Assembly: GCF_018991925.1 (NCBI RefSeq)
Contig: NW_024724368.1
Location: forward strand, 4,517,386 to 4,581,385
Origin: Homarus americanus
Taxonomy: Eukaryota; Arthropoda; Malacostraca; Decapoda; Nephropidae
Reading direction: 5' to 3'
Length of the DNA: 64,000 bases
Shown here in pieces: positions 52,459-64,000 of this stretch. A program made the position numbers and the translations under genes. Positions within the stretch are counted from its first letter, which is position 1; each line of letters opens with the position of its first letter. The notes beneath the pieces are model-generated. The model was not told the origin of the DNA. It did not search any database and was given only the letters and a program-made list of their open reading frames with translations.

Positions 52459-53095
52459 ACATTGGCTGATACTCTTTTTTTTTTGTACTGGAGGTGTTCC
52501 TGCCAGGACCAGTTGGAAGCTTCTTTTTATAAATGTGAACAAAATGAACTTTATAAACAAAATGTTTTTTTTTTCTGTGACTACAGTACAGATTGCCAAC
52601 TGTTGAACATTTTTTTTTTTTATTGGTATAAGGAGTACAAAGCTTTAATAGTCACCCAACACATAAACTTGGCTGTAAAACTACGTAGTTGATACATTTG
52701 TGAATATGAAGTTTTTGTTTACTTTTAGTAATCTCTTAATGTAGTTTCTTTAAACTGAACAAACCTTCATATTTTTATGTAAACAATAACATTAATATTT
52801 TTAGTGTACAAATTTCTTTTTATAGCTATATCCTATAGCATATATTGATGGAAACAATGTTTTCTTTGTTGTTATTTTTTAGGGGACTACATGCTGTATA
52901 GTTATTTTGATTTTAATATTGAACATATTTTAGGATTTTTTTCCTTCAGTAGTAGCAGTAAATTTATCATTTGATTAATATAAACATTTACTAGTTTTCA
53001 ACCAGAATAACTATAAAATGGGTGATTGTATCACTATAGTATTTGTATAAATATCAATTCCCTCAATAAATTTCTTTTATAGAAAATGACTCTAT
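52459..53095 (+). other. RIF1: Putative RIF1 3' UTR
   Basis: T-rich sequence after the RIF1 stop. A candidate polyadenylation signal AATAAA lies at 53065-53070, followed by T- and GT-containing sequence. The end point is inferred. Confidence 0.5.
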
Positions 53096-54030
53096 TCTCT
53101 TGCCTGTACTGTATACCAAATTAACCTACAAATTGTGATAAGTTTTTTTTTAAGTGTGGGACTGATAGTGTGCAATATCATAAATATGTCTTAATTTTTT
53201 CCCTAATGTATTTACTTCTAGTCTATTTTTGAGGTCACTACCTTATTTTAATGTACAGTAATTTCTAGATTCATTTTGCATTAAAGGATAAAAAACATTC
53301 TATTCTTATGAGTATAAATGAACAGTTTATTTGATTCACAGTTGCTGTTATGCACAAAAAGCATCTGAAGTGATCTGTAATATTTATTTTAACATCTTTT
53401 AACACTCATAATATGTAGTTAAGGATTGTTGAATACCGGTTACTAACAAAATTTAGGAACATTTATAAATAAACTTATTTCTTTCACAGGTTTTTCAGCC
53501 ATACCACAAGATGGCTTAAACCAATGGCAAATATACACCAGAGGACTATTCCATATAGCTACTGTAGGCCAAGAATACAACTTTACTTTTGAGAACTGCA
53601 ACATGTGACTTCATGTCTTTTGTCAGGAGTATATCCAGTATAATAAATTAAACTATTATTGCCAGTTATCTTTGAAGTACTAAATAATCAAAGAATATTT
53701 CTAAAATTAAATAAACCCTTGGGGAAAATACATGAAAATATTACAACATAATTAAAAACAAATTTCAAAGCAGAGCTCAATGTAAGATGATAATAAATTA
53801 TCAACTTTATGCCAGGCTTCAATTGTAGTTGAAAAAAATGCAACGGAATTAACCGTTTCCCAAATTTTCTTCATGGATGTGCCCTGGACCCTCATGCTGG
53901 CTCAAAATCTTGATTTTTATTACAAATTTGGACTGCTCCAAATTTTTTAAGTGTGCTTTAAAGATATGGTTTTTTGTTAAGATTTTAAATGTGAAACTCG
54001 TATTTTGTGGAAATGTTTTAATATCAGATC
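53096..54030. other. Intergenic after RIF1, nothing recognised
   Basis: AT-rich sequence with no supported exon, RNA gene or named element. Confidence 0.5.
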
Positions 54031-54034
54031 AGCA

Positions 54035-54170
54035 ACCTGAGACTTGGTCACAATTCTCATGGTGCCATATGGCAGCAGGGTCTACCATTAGACAACACAT
54101 TATGCTTCCAATATCTTCCCAGGCGGTAGTGCCTCCCTGTTTGGTAGCTGCCTACTACCTATTAATGTCT
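54035..54170 (-). repeat. Dispersed repeat, inverted copy
   Basis: CAGCAGGGTCTACCATTAGA (54072-54091) and AATATCTTCCCAGGCGGTAG are the reverse complement of 4570-4690. Confidence 0.85.
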
Positions 54171-54255
54171 ACCCATAGAAAGTTGGCAGCTTTTACAATA
54201 CAGTACAGTATTCATTATTTACAGATATAAAAATGTGAGAATTGTCATTATACAG

Positions 54256-54420
54256 TGGTCCCTCGGTTAACGAACACAATTCGTTCCAGAAGGTCGTTCG
54301 TTAAGCGAAACCACTGTTTCAATGGGGTTTTGGGTAATTGGTTCCAGCTCACCAAAAATTACAAAGTAAAAATAAATGCAGGAAATACAATAATTTTCTA
54401 TGATGTCGCACAGATTGTAA
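54256..54420. mobile_element. Single end of a pogo-like element
   Basis: TA then CAGTGGTCCCTCGGTTAACG, followed by GAACACAATTCGTTCC and a shorter inverted GGTCGTTCGTTAAGCGAA. A matching second terminus was not found before 55 kb, so it looks truncated. Confidence 0.55.
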
Positions 54421-54689
54421 AACACTTTTTTAAATAGTCACCCATGTATTACCCAAACTTTATATCACACCTTCCATATATGGCGCGTGAGTCGGAGGCC
54501 ACGAAGAAAATAATAGGTTTTAAGGAGAGTTTTATATCCTTCTCTAAAACACTTGCCTGCTCGCGTCTGCGTCACGTGTTCTTCCTCGGCTTGGAAAACC
54601 ATGCAGTCAACGTGCATTTGAAAATAATGCCGCTGTTACTGACATTTTTAAGGCTCTTGGTGTTCTATGAAGTGCTACAGGCGTTCATA

Positions 54690-54840
54690 CGTACAGCGAT
54701 AACGCACGTAACTCTCATCAATATGTCAAGGGATCGAGTCTCGGCCTGGACACACATGAGAATGGTGTTATCCAGTGTGAACTCTCAAATATACCTCGGT
54801 ATAATATCTTATAGTGGCTATTCTGCCGTCACCGGTTGAA
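54690..54840 (+). mobile_element. tRNA-derived SINE, family 2, copy 1
   Basis: B-box-like GGATCGAGTC (54731-54740) after TAACGCACGTAACTC, then the body GTGTTATCCAGTGTGA and CACCGGTTGAATAG. Parallels 57695-57865. Confidence 0.65.
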
Positions 54841-54879
54841 TAGCCTGGTAGTCTATGCAACCGGATAGGCTAAATAGAC

Positions 54880-55180
54880 AGACAGCCAGGCTATTGTCTA
54901 ATGGTAGACCCTGCTGCTGTATGGCATCACGAATACTGTGACCAAGTCCCAGGTTGCTGATCAGACTTTCTGCCTCATTTACACACAATTGCAGGGTCTC
55001 AATTGTTTCTCTTACTATTGACAACACAACATACGTAGCTGTATATTGTTTCTCACTTTTTATTTTTTTTTATTTTTTATTTATGGTTCTTTAGTATTAT
55101 TATTATTACAGTTATTATTGTTTTATTATTTTATTTTTATTATAAATTTTATTTATTATGAATTATTATTATTATTAAAA
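54880..55180. repeat. Dispersed repeat with ATT-rich tail, second copy
   Basis: Same orientation as 4630-5040: GGTAGACCCTGCTGCTGTAT, CACACAATTGCAGGGTCTC, then an ATT/TTA-rich end. Confidence 0.85.
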
Positions 55181-56170
55181 CAACAACAAAAAACATGAAC
55201 ATTAACAACTGTGTATCTGTAACTAAACCTTTGCGACCCTGAATTTACAGAACCTGCAACGCCTGAAGACAAATTAGTAAGTTACATACATATAGTGACA
55301 CTGACAGGAGGAGGTGTGTGTTTTTGCTTAGATTAGATTATGTTAGGTTAGGTTAGATGTCCAAACTGGGTTTTTTTTGGTGGTTTTTGTTGTGTTTTGA
55401 ACTTTTTGGACCTTCATATCTGTCAGAAATCACATAGTTTGGATATCTAAACACAGGCGTGTGCCAAACTAAAATTTTGTTTGTTGTGGTATCTGATAGT
55501 TCATATATTTTTCAGTTTATATAGCTTAGACCTCTCAAAACTGCCGACCCACCACCACCAGTGTGTGAAGGGTTTGTTAGTCCTATTCCTAAAGCTATTC
55601 AAATGGTACAAATATCTTAACCTGCTACTGATGTATTGAATTTAAAAAATGAATCCATCTTGATGGTACCTTCGAGATGCTGCAATTCCCTAGTTTTCAG
55701 TTATACATTTGAAACCTGCGTTGAATACACACTATCTGATCTGTATACATGCATAGTCTACTGTGTGTATATTCAATTTCAATTTCAATTGTTTATTCCT
55801 TGATAGAGGAAGCTGGATCCTCGTGCTGTCACTAGGTACCCCTGTACAATGACACTAGAAGCATCTGGCAAGTGTGACAAGTATATACAGTATAAATATT
55901 ATAAAGGGGCTTACTAAAGCCTTAGGAAGGAAGGATATTCCTTTAACACATAATCAATGTTATTTACAAAATATCTGGCCAGTATGGGGAGGATCATCGT
56001 GTCTCCGTCAGGGGGTCGGGGAGTGGTGGTCCAGCAGGCGTTGTGTGTGGGGACATCTTAGGAGGTAGTGGATAAGGGTGCTGCTGTCGGGTCTTCTGCA
56101 TAATGCACAAGAGCGTTGCTCAGGAGATGCGGGGATACCAATCTCCCAAGCAAAGTCATACCCAATGATG
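55181..56170. other. Intergenic, unidentified repeat remnant
   Basis: 55770-56160 is locally GC-richer (CAATTTCAATTTCAATTG, then GGGGTCGGGGAGTGGTGG). It looks like a transposon 3' remnant because it runs into the palindrome and TA tract at 56175, but no family could be named. Confidence 0.35.
55341..55358. repeat. Interstitial TTAGG run
   Basis: TTAGGTTAGGTTAG, three units of the arthropod telomere repeat. Confidence 0.8.
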
Positions 56171-56174
56171 ATAC

Positions 56175-56230
56175 TAATTCACATCTTCAGGGGTGAGTAC
56201 AGATGTACTCACCCCTGAAGATGTGAATTA
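56175..56230. repeat. Perfect palindrome, 26-bp arms, 4-nt loop
   Basis: TAATTCACATCTTCAGGGGT(GAGTAC) at 56175-56200, loop AGAT, exact reverse complement at 56205-56230. Confidence 0.97.
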
Positions 56231-56280
56231 CACGAAAGCGCTTGGGAACTTCGTGTTTTTTTCTTTCCTTGTGGTTATCA

Positions 56281-56282
<2 letters not shown>

Positions 56283-56373
<91 letters not shown>
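56283..56373. repeat. (TA)n microsatellite
   Basis: About 90 bp of AT alternation, 50 bp after the palindrome. Confidence 0.98.
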
Positions 56374-56378
<5 letters not shown>

Positions 56379-57123
56379 TTTAATACAGTAATACTATTAT
56401 CATTAGCCACTCGATAGTGTTGTTCTCAAGGTGATACCTGTTGCCTGACTTTACAACAACAGGGGACCAGTCCTTAGGAGTCTGCTCAATGACAGCTGCG
56501 TCAAATATGTAGTACATAATACATCACTTTCTGCAAGCATGCAGTTTATATTATTATACGTTAGAATATATAAATTTAATAAAATTTGAGAAATTAGGTA
56601 TGTATTAGTGAGATTCACCTTCGTTGACTTTACTAAATGCTGACTTCATGAACTATAGTGAACCTATGGTACATCTGTGAACTTATTTTTGGGACGCCTC
56701 AGTTTGTTTTCTTTAGTGTTATCAGAAGGTGCACAGTGTTGTCGCGGGTAATTATTTCACTATACACTGTTTTTGAACTAACTGTGTTCAATTTACGCAC
56801 GAAATTAGATACATGAATATCATACGAAGAATACTAAGACAAATTTCCAGTTCTAGGAATATTTGTTTGCCTTAAAACTCCAAAAGTAAGTTGCTATTTA
56901 TTTATGATGAGGTTTCAGAGGTATCTTATCTCCTTTCAGTATATTATAAAGATGTGGTTTTATTCGCTTTTCTTGTGTGTTTCTTTGTATATAGAGACAT
57001 TAATCAAGGTAGATATACATTAAGGTGGAGTAATATAAATCTCGTTGCAGTTGAAGATGACACAAGCTCCGGAATTGTTTTAAAGTAATTCATTTAGAAA
57101 CTTATCTGATAATTTGCCAGAGA

Positions 57124-57277
57124 CCTAACCTAACCATTTATTTCACGGTGCTACTATAGCGTGCGGTCTACAAGATATTTAGGTTAAGTCAGGTTTGGTT
57201 AGGTTAGGTTAGGTTAGAATAAAGATATCTTTGTAGACAGCACACTATAGTAGCACCGTGAAATAAAGGGTTAGGAT
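57124..57277. repeat. Fold-back element with TTAGG loop
   Basis: Arms about 57124-57179 and 57222-57277 (TTATTTCACGGTGCTACTAT in the left arm, reverse complement ATAGTAGCACCGTGAAATAA in the right). The loop holds GGTTAGGTTAGGTTAGGTTA. Confidence 0.9.
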
Positions 57278-57694
57278 GGATTAACACCATCATAGTCAAG
57301 CGCACTTCCGTACCACCATCAGCTTCCCCCCGTTTGGTCATTATGGTTCTGTTGTTTCTGCATAAAAAGATAATAAAACAAAATTGATAATAAAAAAAAA
57401 CTTGCTTCATTTGATTTAGTTTTTCTTAATGTACTGTGGCACCTCTTAGGAGTGTGGGTATACCTGTATACTCATCTATACATACATTGGTAATTAGCAT
57501 GTAGGGTTTTGTTTCATTAAAATAAAAACTAAAATAAAATTAGTTGTTACAAAAACACAAAAAGGTCAATAACCAGTTGTAGCTTTGAATAGATGAACAG
57601 GTACAGCATACCAGTACCCACCTAACATAGATATATTCCAGAAAGGTACAGTACCAGTACCACAATAAGATGCCTTTCAGGCAAAATTTGTTTT

Positions 57695-57865
57695 GGTGGT
57701 ACAGTGGTAACGCAGGTAACTCGCCAATATATCAAGGGTTCGAGCCTTGGCCCAGACACATGTGAGAAAGGTGTTATCCAGTGTGACCCTCACTAACAAA
57801 TACCGTATCATAATAGCTTTCCCGGTCTCCGGTTCCTCCTGTACTAACACTGGATAGACCAACTG
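57695..57865 (+). mobile_element. tRNA-derived SINE, family 2, copy 2
   Basis: A-box-like TGGTACAGTGG (57697-57707) and a canonical B box GGTTCGAGCC (57737-57746), spaced about 30 bp as in tRNA genes. A short body follows (GGTGTTATCCAGTGTGA, GTCTCCGGTTC). No full tRNA cloverleaf was traced. Confidence 0.7.
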
Positions 57866-59689
57866 CCCGAATGGCTGTTAAGTTGATACTTGGTAAAAAT
57901 TATACAACAGAGAAAATATGAAGTATCAAGAAACAGAGTGTGTCTGTATAGCTGGGTACCCTGGCTAAGTGTACTGTATAATACAGCTATTATCATCATC
58001 TACCATATACAGTATCTCTATCTCACTGATATTATTTTGATGTTCTTGATATTCTTTTTACATGCGGTGGTAGTTTTGTAGTTCCCCGTCTGACTCTGTC
58101 TCAGTATTGTTTTTAGAAAAAAATCAGAAGTTGAGGTTAAGTTTGATTAGGTTGGGTCAGGTATGTTTAAGTTAGAGTAGGTATAGTTTCTGTTAAAGTA
58201 CCCCAGTAGTATTTTATTAAAGATTACTGGAGACCTCAGGTGTTACCCTTGTGATGTTATGTACTGTGATATTATTGTTGGGTTAATTAAATGGATTTCA
58301 GTATTTTACTCTGGTATTATTATGTACTGTATGTAACCTAAAACCACACATGGCAACATTACCAATTTAACATAAATACTGTATCATAAACCTACCTGAA
58401 ATCTTGTGAAAGCGGGATACCCGGTCATGCAAGCTCTACATATAATAACATAAGTTAACAGAAACAATCACCATAGATGAATAAAGATATCTGTTGGAGA
58501 GTTAGAGTGAAGGAGAGTGTGAACTTGGAATTTGGGGTAGCTACCTGTATGTGCCACTAGCTGGGGAGCCTCATGCTGTGTTTACACAGGTGAGAGGAGC
58601 AGCTTACTGTGATCCATTTTAAAAAAATTCATGTTTTTCTATATTTTACATTGTGTAATACCAGAAGTGAATGTATGATATGAATATATTTCCTTATTTA
58701 TCAACTACCGGTAGTTACAGTGTAGTACAGTTGCCCAGGTTAACATGAACTGTGTTAATGTGTAACTAGGTACTGGTACCAGTACCTGTAATTTAAATGG
58801 GAAAATAGGAACTGGGACTGAAGGACCAAAATACATAAATCAAATAATTAGTACCTGCATTCAACAACAGTAAATGTTCCAAGGTTTGAACAAAAAACAA
58901 CAGTGTTTGAGTACATAATGTACAGGTATTGTACACTGTAAATTACTATAAATATAATAAAACTGGGATAAATAATACAAGTATGTAGTGATATATTAGC
59001 TGATGTGCTGGGCTGGTGGGGGTTGATCATAAGAGTAACAAGAAACAAGCTGATAGATGATGGAAATGATGAGTAAATAAATAAAAGGTGATGCACATTA
59101 CTTGTAGTGGAGAACATGATGTTGAATAGCTGTTGCTATGGCGTCTGGGCTCATTGGCTAGCTAGGCTGGCTGCTCAAATAGTGACAAGGCATGACTAGC
59201 CAGACTCCACAAATGATAATACAGCCTGGATCACTTAGAATGTTCTTGGTGGAGAACTGATAGGCTATGAGGGATATTTTTTTCATGGCTCAACACTGCT
59301 TACCTTGGTTCACGTCATTTTGTATCTATTCTATCTCAAACCGTCTGTGATATATGGCCTTTGCAACACTTGTGGAACTCAACTTTGGATATTTATCTCT
59401 AGACTGTGTTGATGAGTTCTGCTAAATTTGGTGTTAACGCTAGCTGTACCCCAGTGCTGTAGCAAGAGTTAGAAATATGTGAAAGAAATTTAAGGAATGT
59501 TGCCCATATTGATGATGAGAGGACCTTATTTATATGATTATTCCTCAACATTTTATATACTGTACAGTACCATACTTTAGGTGAATATGGTGATCATATT
59601 ACTACATGTGTAGGGTAGGCATACAATATACAGTACCTACAGTATTGTGAATTTAGTTTATCATCTTATGTAGTTTTATATATTTACAG
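57866..59689. other. Intergenic, nothing recognised
   Basis: AT-rich DNA with many TACAGTA words and GGTT(A/G)GG-like words near 58130-58190. No supported gene. Confidence 0.5.
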
Positions 59690-59734
59690 ATTGTAGCTCA
59701 CTTGTTAATAGGATTCAAAGCTTCTAGTCAAGAG
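59690..59734 (+). CDS. Mini-exon-like sequence, gene unknown
   Basis: A 45-bp open stretch (IVAHLLIGFKASSQE) lies between acceptor TATTTACAG and donor GAG|GTGAGT, phase 0 at both ends. No partner exon could be identified within reach, so this may be chance. Confidence 0.15.
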
Positions 59735-61489
59735 GTGAGTACAATGTTATCAAGAAAATTTTTTTTGTGACAGTATTTTACTCGAGGAAGTTTTAACAAG
59801 TTTTAACCGAATAATCTACTTTAAAGCATAACTCCTGCAGAAGAGAATTGTACAGTACTTTATAACCTCTTACCCTCCCTGGGTGACTCATATATAGTAC
59901 TGTACTGTATAGTCTGTATGTCTATGGGTTAAAGGTCCAGGTGTCCAGGATTCAGACACCTGGGTAAAGAAGTTATCATTAAAGGCTGGAAGCACTGAGA
60001 AATGTTATACCAATACCAGTGAGCTCTTAACTCTCTCATTTGCTGCCTTATATGGTACCGCATCATTTTAGGGTTGGTATTGGGAACTGTGAAAGAGGTT
60101 AACAGTCAGCTAACGCTGGACTAGGTTTTTCATTGGCAGCAGTTGGGTGTCTGATATGTTTCCCCTGGATTTTAAGCTATGCCTTCCTTTGCAGTCCCCT
60201 TTTGGGGATGATTCTGTTCTCAAATCCACTATCTTAAGTAATGTATCAAGAATTGGGTCATGGGGCATTACCCATTTACTATATGTACAGTAATTGTGAT
60301 CATTGATGAGTTCCTTTGCTGTGTGACCTGTAATAAGAGGTTTGTATACAGGTACTGTATCTCTTTTGCTGGGGCTCATGTTAAAGATTTAGAGTAAATT
60401 GTACAGTACTGTATTCCGGTTTGCTGCAAAATTAGTTTGGGTGCACTGTACTTAGTTACTTCATACAGATACCACATGTTCCATTCAGACCCCTGATCAC
60501 AAAAAAAATAATATAAAACTACTATAATATTATGGATTAGAACATGTATACTGTACAGCTATAAGTCCTATGTAATTGTAACATGTCACAAGGGACACAG
60601 CTCACCCTGGGGAATGTTGTACACCCAATCCATTACTTAATGACATGCTGCTCACACTAACTCAGGAGACTGTGTACTGTACTGTGGTGGTGGTGCTATT
60701 TCATCACCGTGGTTAGCACAAGTGACATGGGAGGTGGAGTAAGGACAAAATGAGTGCCTAAGAATATCAATACAATACAGTACTGTATACAAGTAATACA
60801 GTGCTGATAAACTGAAAACAAACCATTCCACATGGGTTTAGTGTTAGTATAGAAGGCACTGAGTACGACATGGTACTTGGACAGAACCTGTTAAACTTTT
60901 GGGTATCATACTTTCCTCATCCAACCCAAGCAGTAATAATAGTGATGAGGAGCATTGCTATTATAACACTGACTGTTCTTTAGTGGCATAGGCGGTTAAG
61001 TTAATGTGGTAATGGTTCAAGGGTGGGGTTCCTATCTGCTCGGTTGGTGCTAAATTTTAAATTGTAATTCAGTACTGTATACACTTAGTACCTATCTCCT
61101 CAATTACTTTAGACATACAGTACTGTAGCTGTTATTTGTGGTGAGTACTGTACCTTAATTATGTCAAACGATGCCAAGTGCTGGAATCTATTTGTATGCT
61201 TTTTGTGGGTTTTATGTTAACACTGTTACAAAAATACTTCAGCTATTTTATGGAATATTCCAACCATAACTGTAGTGACCACAAAAACATTTGAAATTAT
61301 TCTCTAAGCCTTATTCTGTAAAATACTGTTTAAGGATTGATGTGAGTAATTTAAAAAAAATTGAAATTAATGCATATCAAGTGAAGTAATTCACATTATT
61401 CATGTGAAGAGAACCCCTAAACATCAGCTGATAAAGATTTGGTAAGAGCCTTTTGTCATACCATGAAAAGTTGGACACTTAGTGTGTTC
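59735..61489. other. Intergenic, nothing firmly recognised
   Basis: It includes an 89-codon minus-strand frame (60110-60379) without a known domain. TACAGTAC words are frequent. No gene supported. Confidence 0.5.
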
Positions 61490-61974
61490 TTAAGGCAGCG
61501 TCACATTACCACTGTTTCCGTCAATTTTCACATTTCTGTTGTTTTTTCCATGAGTTGTCAATTTTTCTAGAGCATCTCGCTCAGACAAAATGTATGTTTC
61601 CGCCTCATTGGCTTGCGCCAATTTCCGTGGTCAAGGCAAGATCTACTCGATAATGCGTAGATTTATAATAAAATAAATATCAAGCCATGTAAAATAATTA
61701 GAATAAATTTTTAGAGTATTCAGTATTACATTTTTAATAAATTAATTTAGTATAATTTTATTTATTGATGATGATTTTTGTAAACACATCTTATATGTTT
61801 TTTTATACTGAGCGGTCTGTTCATGGCATCTGTATCTACAGTATTCCTTTGTGGACACGCGCTAGTTCTCTGAGCACGTGTGAGAGTGACAGGGTGTGCT
61901 CAGAAGTATGACAATCTTTAGAAAATTGATGTAAGAAGATGACGGAAAAAGTGGTAGTGTGACGCCACCTCAAG
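61490..61974. mobile_element. Inverted-repeat MITE (GGCAGCGTCAC termini)
   Basis: TTAAGGCAGCGTCACATTAC at 61490 and, inverted, GTAGTGTGACGCCACCTCAA ending about 61973. The arms share CCACT-TTCCGTC and AATTTTC. The target duplication is unclear. No transposase. Confidence 0.7.
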
Positions 61975-62228
61975 TTTGCCAAGTGGAGCTCAGGTGATTG
62001 AATGGGACAGTTACTTGGCAAAATGTACTTGTGTTAGATTTTTTTATTGTCTGAAAGGGACAGTAAAGCATAGTATCACAGAAAAAATTAATATTTAAGT
62101 TTGGTTGTGGACATGTGGGTCAATTAAAATAACACCACATTTGCCCTAAATAGTCATGTTCTATACATTCATGAATAATTCTTTGCACACTTTGTACACT
62201 CATGGCACAAGAATGAAATGTATGTGGT

Positions 62229-62272
62229 ATGTACAGTACAGTACAGTACTGTACTGTACTGTATTGTATTGT
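62229..62272. repeat. TACAGTAC palindromic microsatellite
   Basis: TACAGTACAGTACAGTACTG then TACTGTACTGTATTG, a self-complementary run. Confidence 0.9.
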
Positions 62273-63593
62273 TTGACAGAAACCAGCTAGACGCCTTGGA
62301 TTTAGCTAGGTCCATAATAATGCAAAGCACCACTTAAAAAAATATGCCTCTTTGTGTACCCAAAAAAGGCTAAGGTTACCGTGTGCTGTATCTACATTGC
62401 TCCTACTACTAATACTGTAAACTTTTGCTTAAGTTTCATCACATTCTGGTTATACAGGTAAAGTAGCTCTGTATATTAATTATACAGGAAGCTTGGGATC
62501 AGAAATGAACTGGTTTAATAATTTTCCGAATTTTTGGGACAATAGGAATAGAAATACAGGAGGGGTGGGTAGTAGAAGACAATAGCTACCCATACTTAAG
62601 GGAAAATAATCCCAGTTTTCCTTGGACAATATCTATTCACTTGTTTGAGGCGAAGGTTCCCCTATACATAACCAACCAGCAATGGTATCCCCTACACTCA
62701 CTGTATGTACAATACTAGATTCCTGTTACAATATCTGGAAAGGGGCGAAAGTCAAATGTGGCGGATAAGTTCCTAAGATTTGTTTTCTTCATTGGTGCTG
62801 TATACTGTATATTGTTTAGCATTTGCTTTGTATCTAGTAGTGGCCTTCTTAGGGAAAAGAAGACATGCAATATCAAGCAAATAAAATACCTGGAATTATT
62901 CAAACTATAACTTTTTATAAAATGTTTCCATGTGTCTGACAGTGCAACGAGCATGATCTGTGTTGGCAATTTCAGGGTTTAAGGCCAGTGTTTTAAGGTC
63001 TGAAATGTTGATACTATGCAAAAAATAGGACAAAACTAAATCAACAGTACTGAAATTCTCATCAATGACATAAAAAAATGCTGTACAATATAATGTACTG
63101 AAATTGACCATGGAACATTGAACAAGAAACAATATCGTGCTTGTGAATATTACTGTACTTGTTTCTCTGTACAGCCAGTTTGTTATCAGTTGTAAACACT
63201 TTGAAATGTCATTTGGTGTGATGCAATAAGCGAGGTATACAGTATATTGATTACTGGGGAGTGAGGGCATCTGTAACTGCTGCATCTCTGCCCAGAAATC
63301 ACAATACAGTATACTTTGGCTGCTGTTGGTTGACTGTAATACAAATTGCAAATAAAATAATTCCAATTATATAAAATGTAATAAATATTGATGTTAAATG
63401 TAGTGAATTGATAGGTTACGAAGTTAGATTAGGTTAGGTTTGAGGTTAAAATCATACAATAGTCCCCTTAGCATAGTCACTAATGATAAAGCTGAGAGTT
63501 TGCCGAAGGTGATGTCCGAGGTCTTGAGTCTTGCACGTCTCCTCGCTAAAGTACTTATTTCCTTTCTCTTATTGACCTGTCTGTTAAGCATTG

Positions 63594-63621
63594 TGTGTGT
63601 GTGCACGTGTGTGTGTGTGTG
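63594..63621. repeat. (TG)n microsatellite
   Basis: Short GTGTGT run with a CACG interruption. Confidence 0.9.
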
Positions 63622-64000
63622 AGAGAGGCAGTGCATTAACCCCCGCCCCATACGTCATTTTTCCACTTTTCTTAAGAATGTGGCCTGGTAAATCAGCTGG
63701 ATTTTTTTTTGTACCCCATTAAGTAAGGGCTAAAGACTGCTTCTGCCTGTTTTATTTTTCATTTTTTGTTCACTGGGGACTTTTCTAGGCTGTCCAGTGT
63801 GTCATCAACTGTTGAGTGGGGATGGAGAATAAAAAACAGTATGTCCGATTATCCGTACCTTGTTTTAACACATTAGGCAAGACATTTTGGTAAAAATTAC
63901 AAACTAATTATAAGGGCTTTAGCGTTATGCTGTTTGGTTACGGGTTTGATTTAAGTAGTGCAGTGTATACATTACAAACCTCTTACTTCAAACGGTTTTC

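Larger units (their letters stand above)
61975..64000. other. Right end of window, intergenic
   Basis: It contains a TACAGTAC palindromic run (62230-62270), a 153-codon minus-strand frame (62905-63366) without known domain, TTAGG words near 63429, and (TG)n at 63594-63621. No gene supported. Confidence 0.5.

Noticed and set aside
57697..57770. Functional tRNA gene
   Set aside because: A and B boxes are present but no acceptor stem or anticodon loop could be paired, and a body similar to the 54.7-kb copy follows; a SINE is the better call.

Overview
The window reads as nuclear DNA of an arthropod, most likely a malacostracan (decapod-type) crustacean. The reasons are AT-rich intron-containing genes, very long (TA)n microsatellites, interstitial TTAGG runs (the arthropod telomere unit), many CR1/jockey-type non-LTR retrotransposon fragments, tRNA-headed SINEs and pogo- or hAT-like MITEs. 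The species cannot be fixed from the sequence. Nothing prokaryotic, no CRISPR array and no rRNA gene was seen.

Three protein-coding genes were assembled exon by exon from splice signals, reading phase and family similarity. (1) Minus strand, 812-13325: the 5' five coding exons of MED17, a Mediator head-module subunit; the gene runs off the left edge. (2) Plus strand, 14343-22117: a complete nanos orthologue (four coding exons, about 436 aa) with both CCHC zinc fingers intact. MED17 and nanos are head to head, with 1017 bp between start codons. (3) Plus strand, 31136-52458: a complete RIF1 orthologue (17 coding exons, about 2653 aa). It has an N-terminal HEAT-like array, a conserved motif before a giant disordered exon, an acidic coding minisatellite, SILK and RVSF protein phosphatase 1 docking motifs and the conserved C-terminal domain. 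The three genes are not an operon and share no single pathway: MED17 is general transcription, nanos is germline translational repression, and RIF1 is replication timing and genome stability.

The rest is introns and repeat-rich intergenic DNA. 22.1-31.1 kb (between nanos and RIF1) is a transposon graveyard with a 1-kb G-rich minisatellite. It also holds a gag-like ORF1 broken by a recent CR1-like insertion (28.6-29.7 kb), all within a pair of inverted arms. MED17 intron 1 contains a 29-bp minisatellite built from TAACC-like words and a MITE with a perfect 8-bp target duplication nested in an old retrotransposon. RIF1 introns carry SINEs, MITEs, a 31-bp tandem repeat, a 50-bp inverted repeat and a 260-bp (TA)n tract just upstream of the giant exon. 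53-64 kb has no gene that can be supported; it holds SINEs, hairpins, TTAGG-containing fold-backs and one mini-exon-like sequence.

No clear new biological system was found. The best leads are the MED17/nanos shared promoter, the acidic repeat in RIF1, the nested retrotransposon locus and several fold-back structures.
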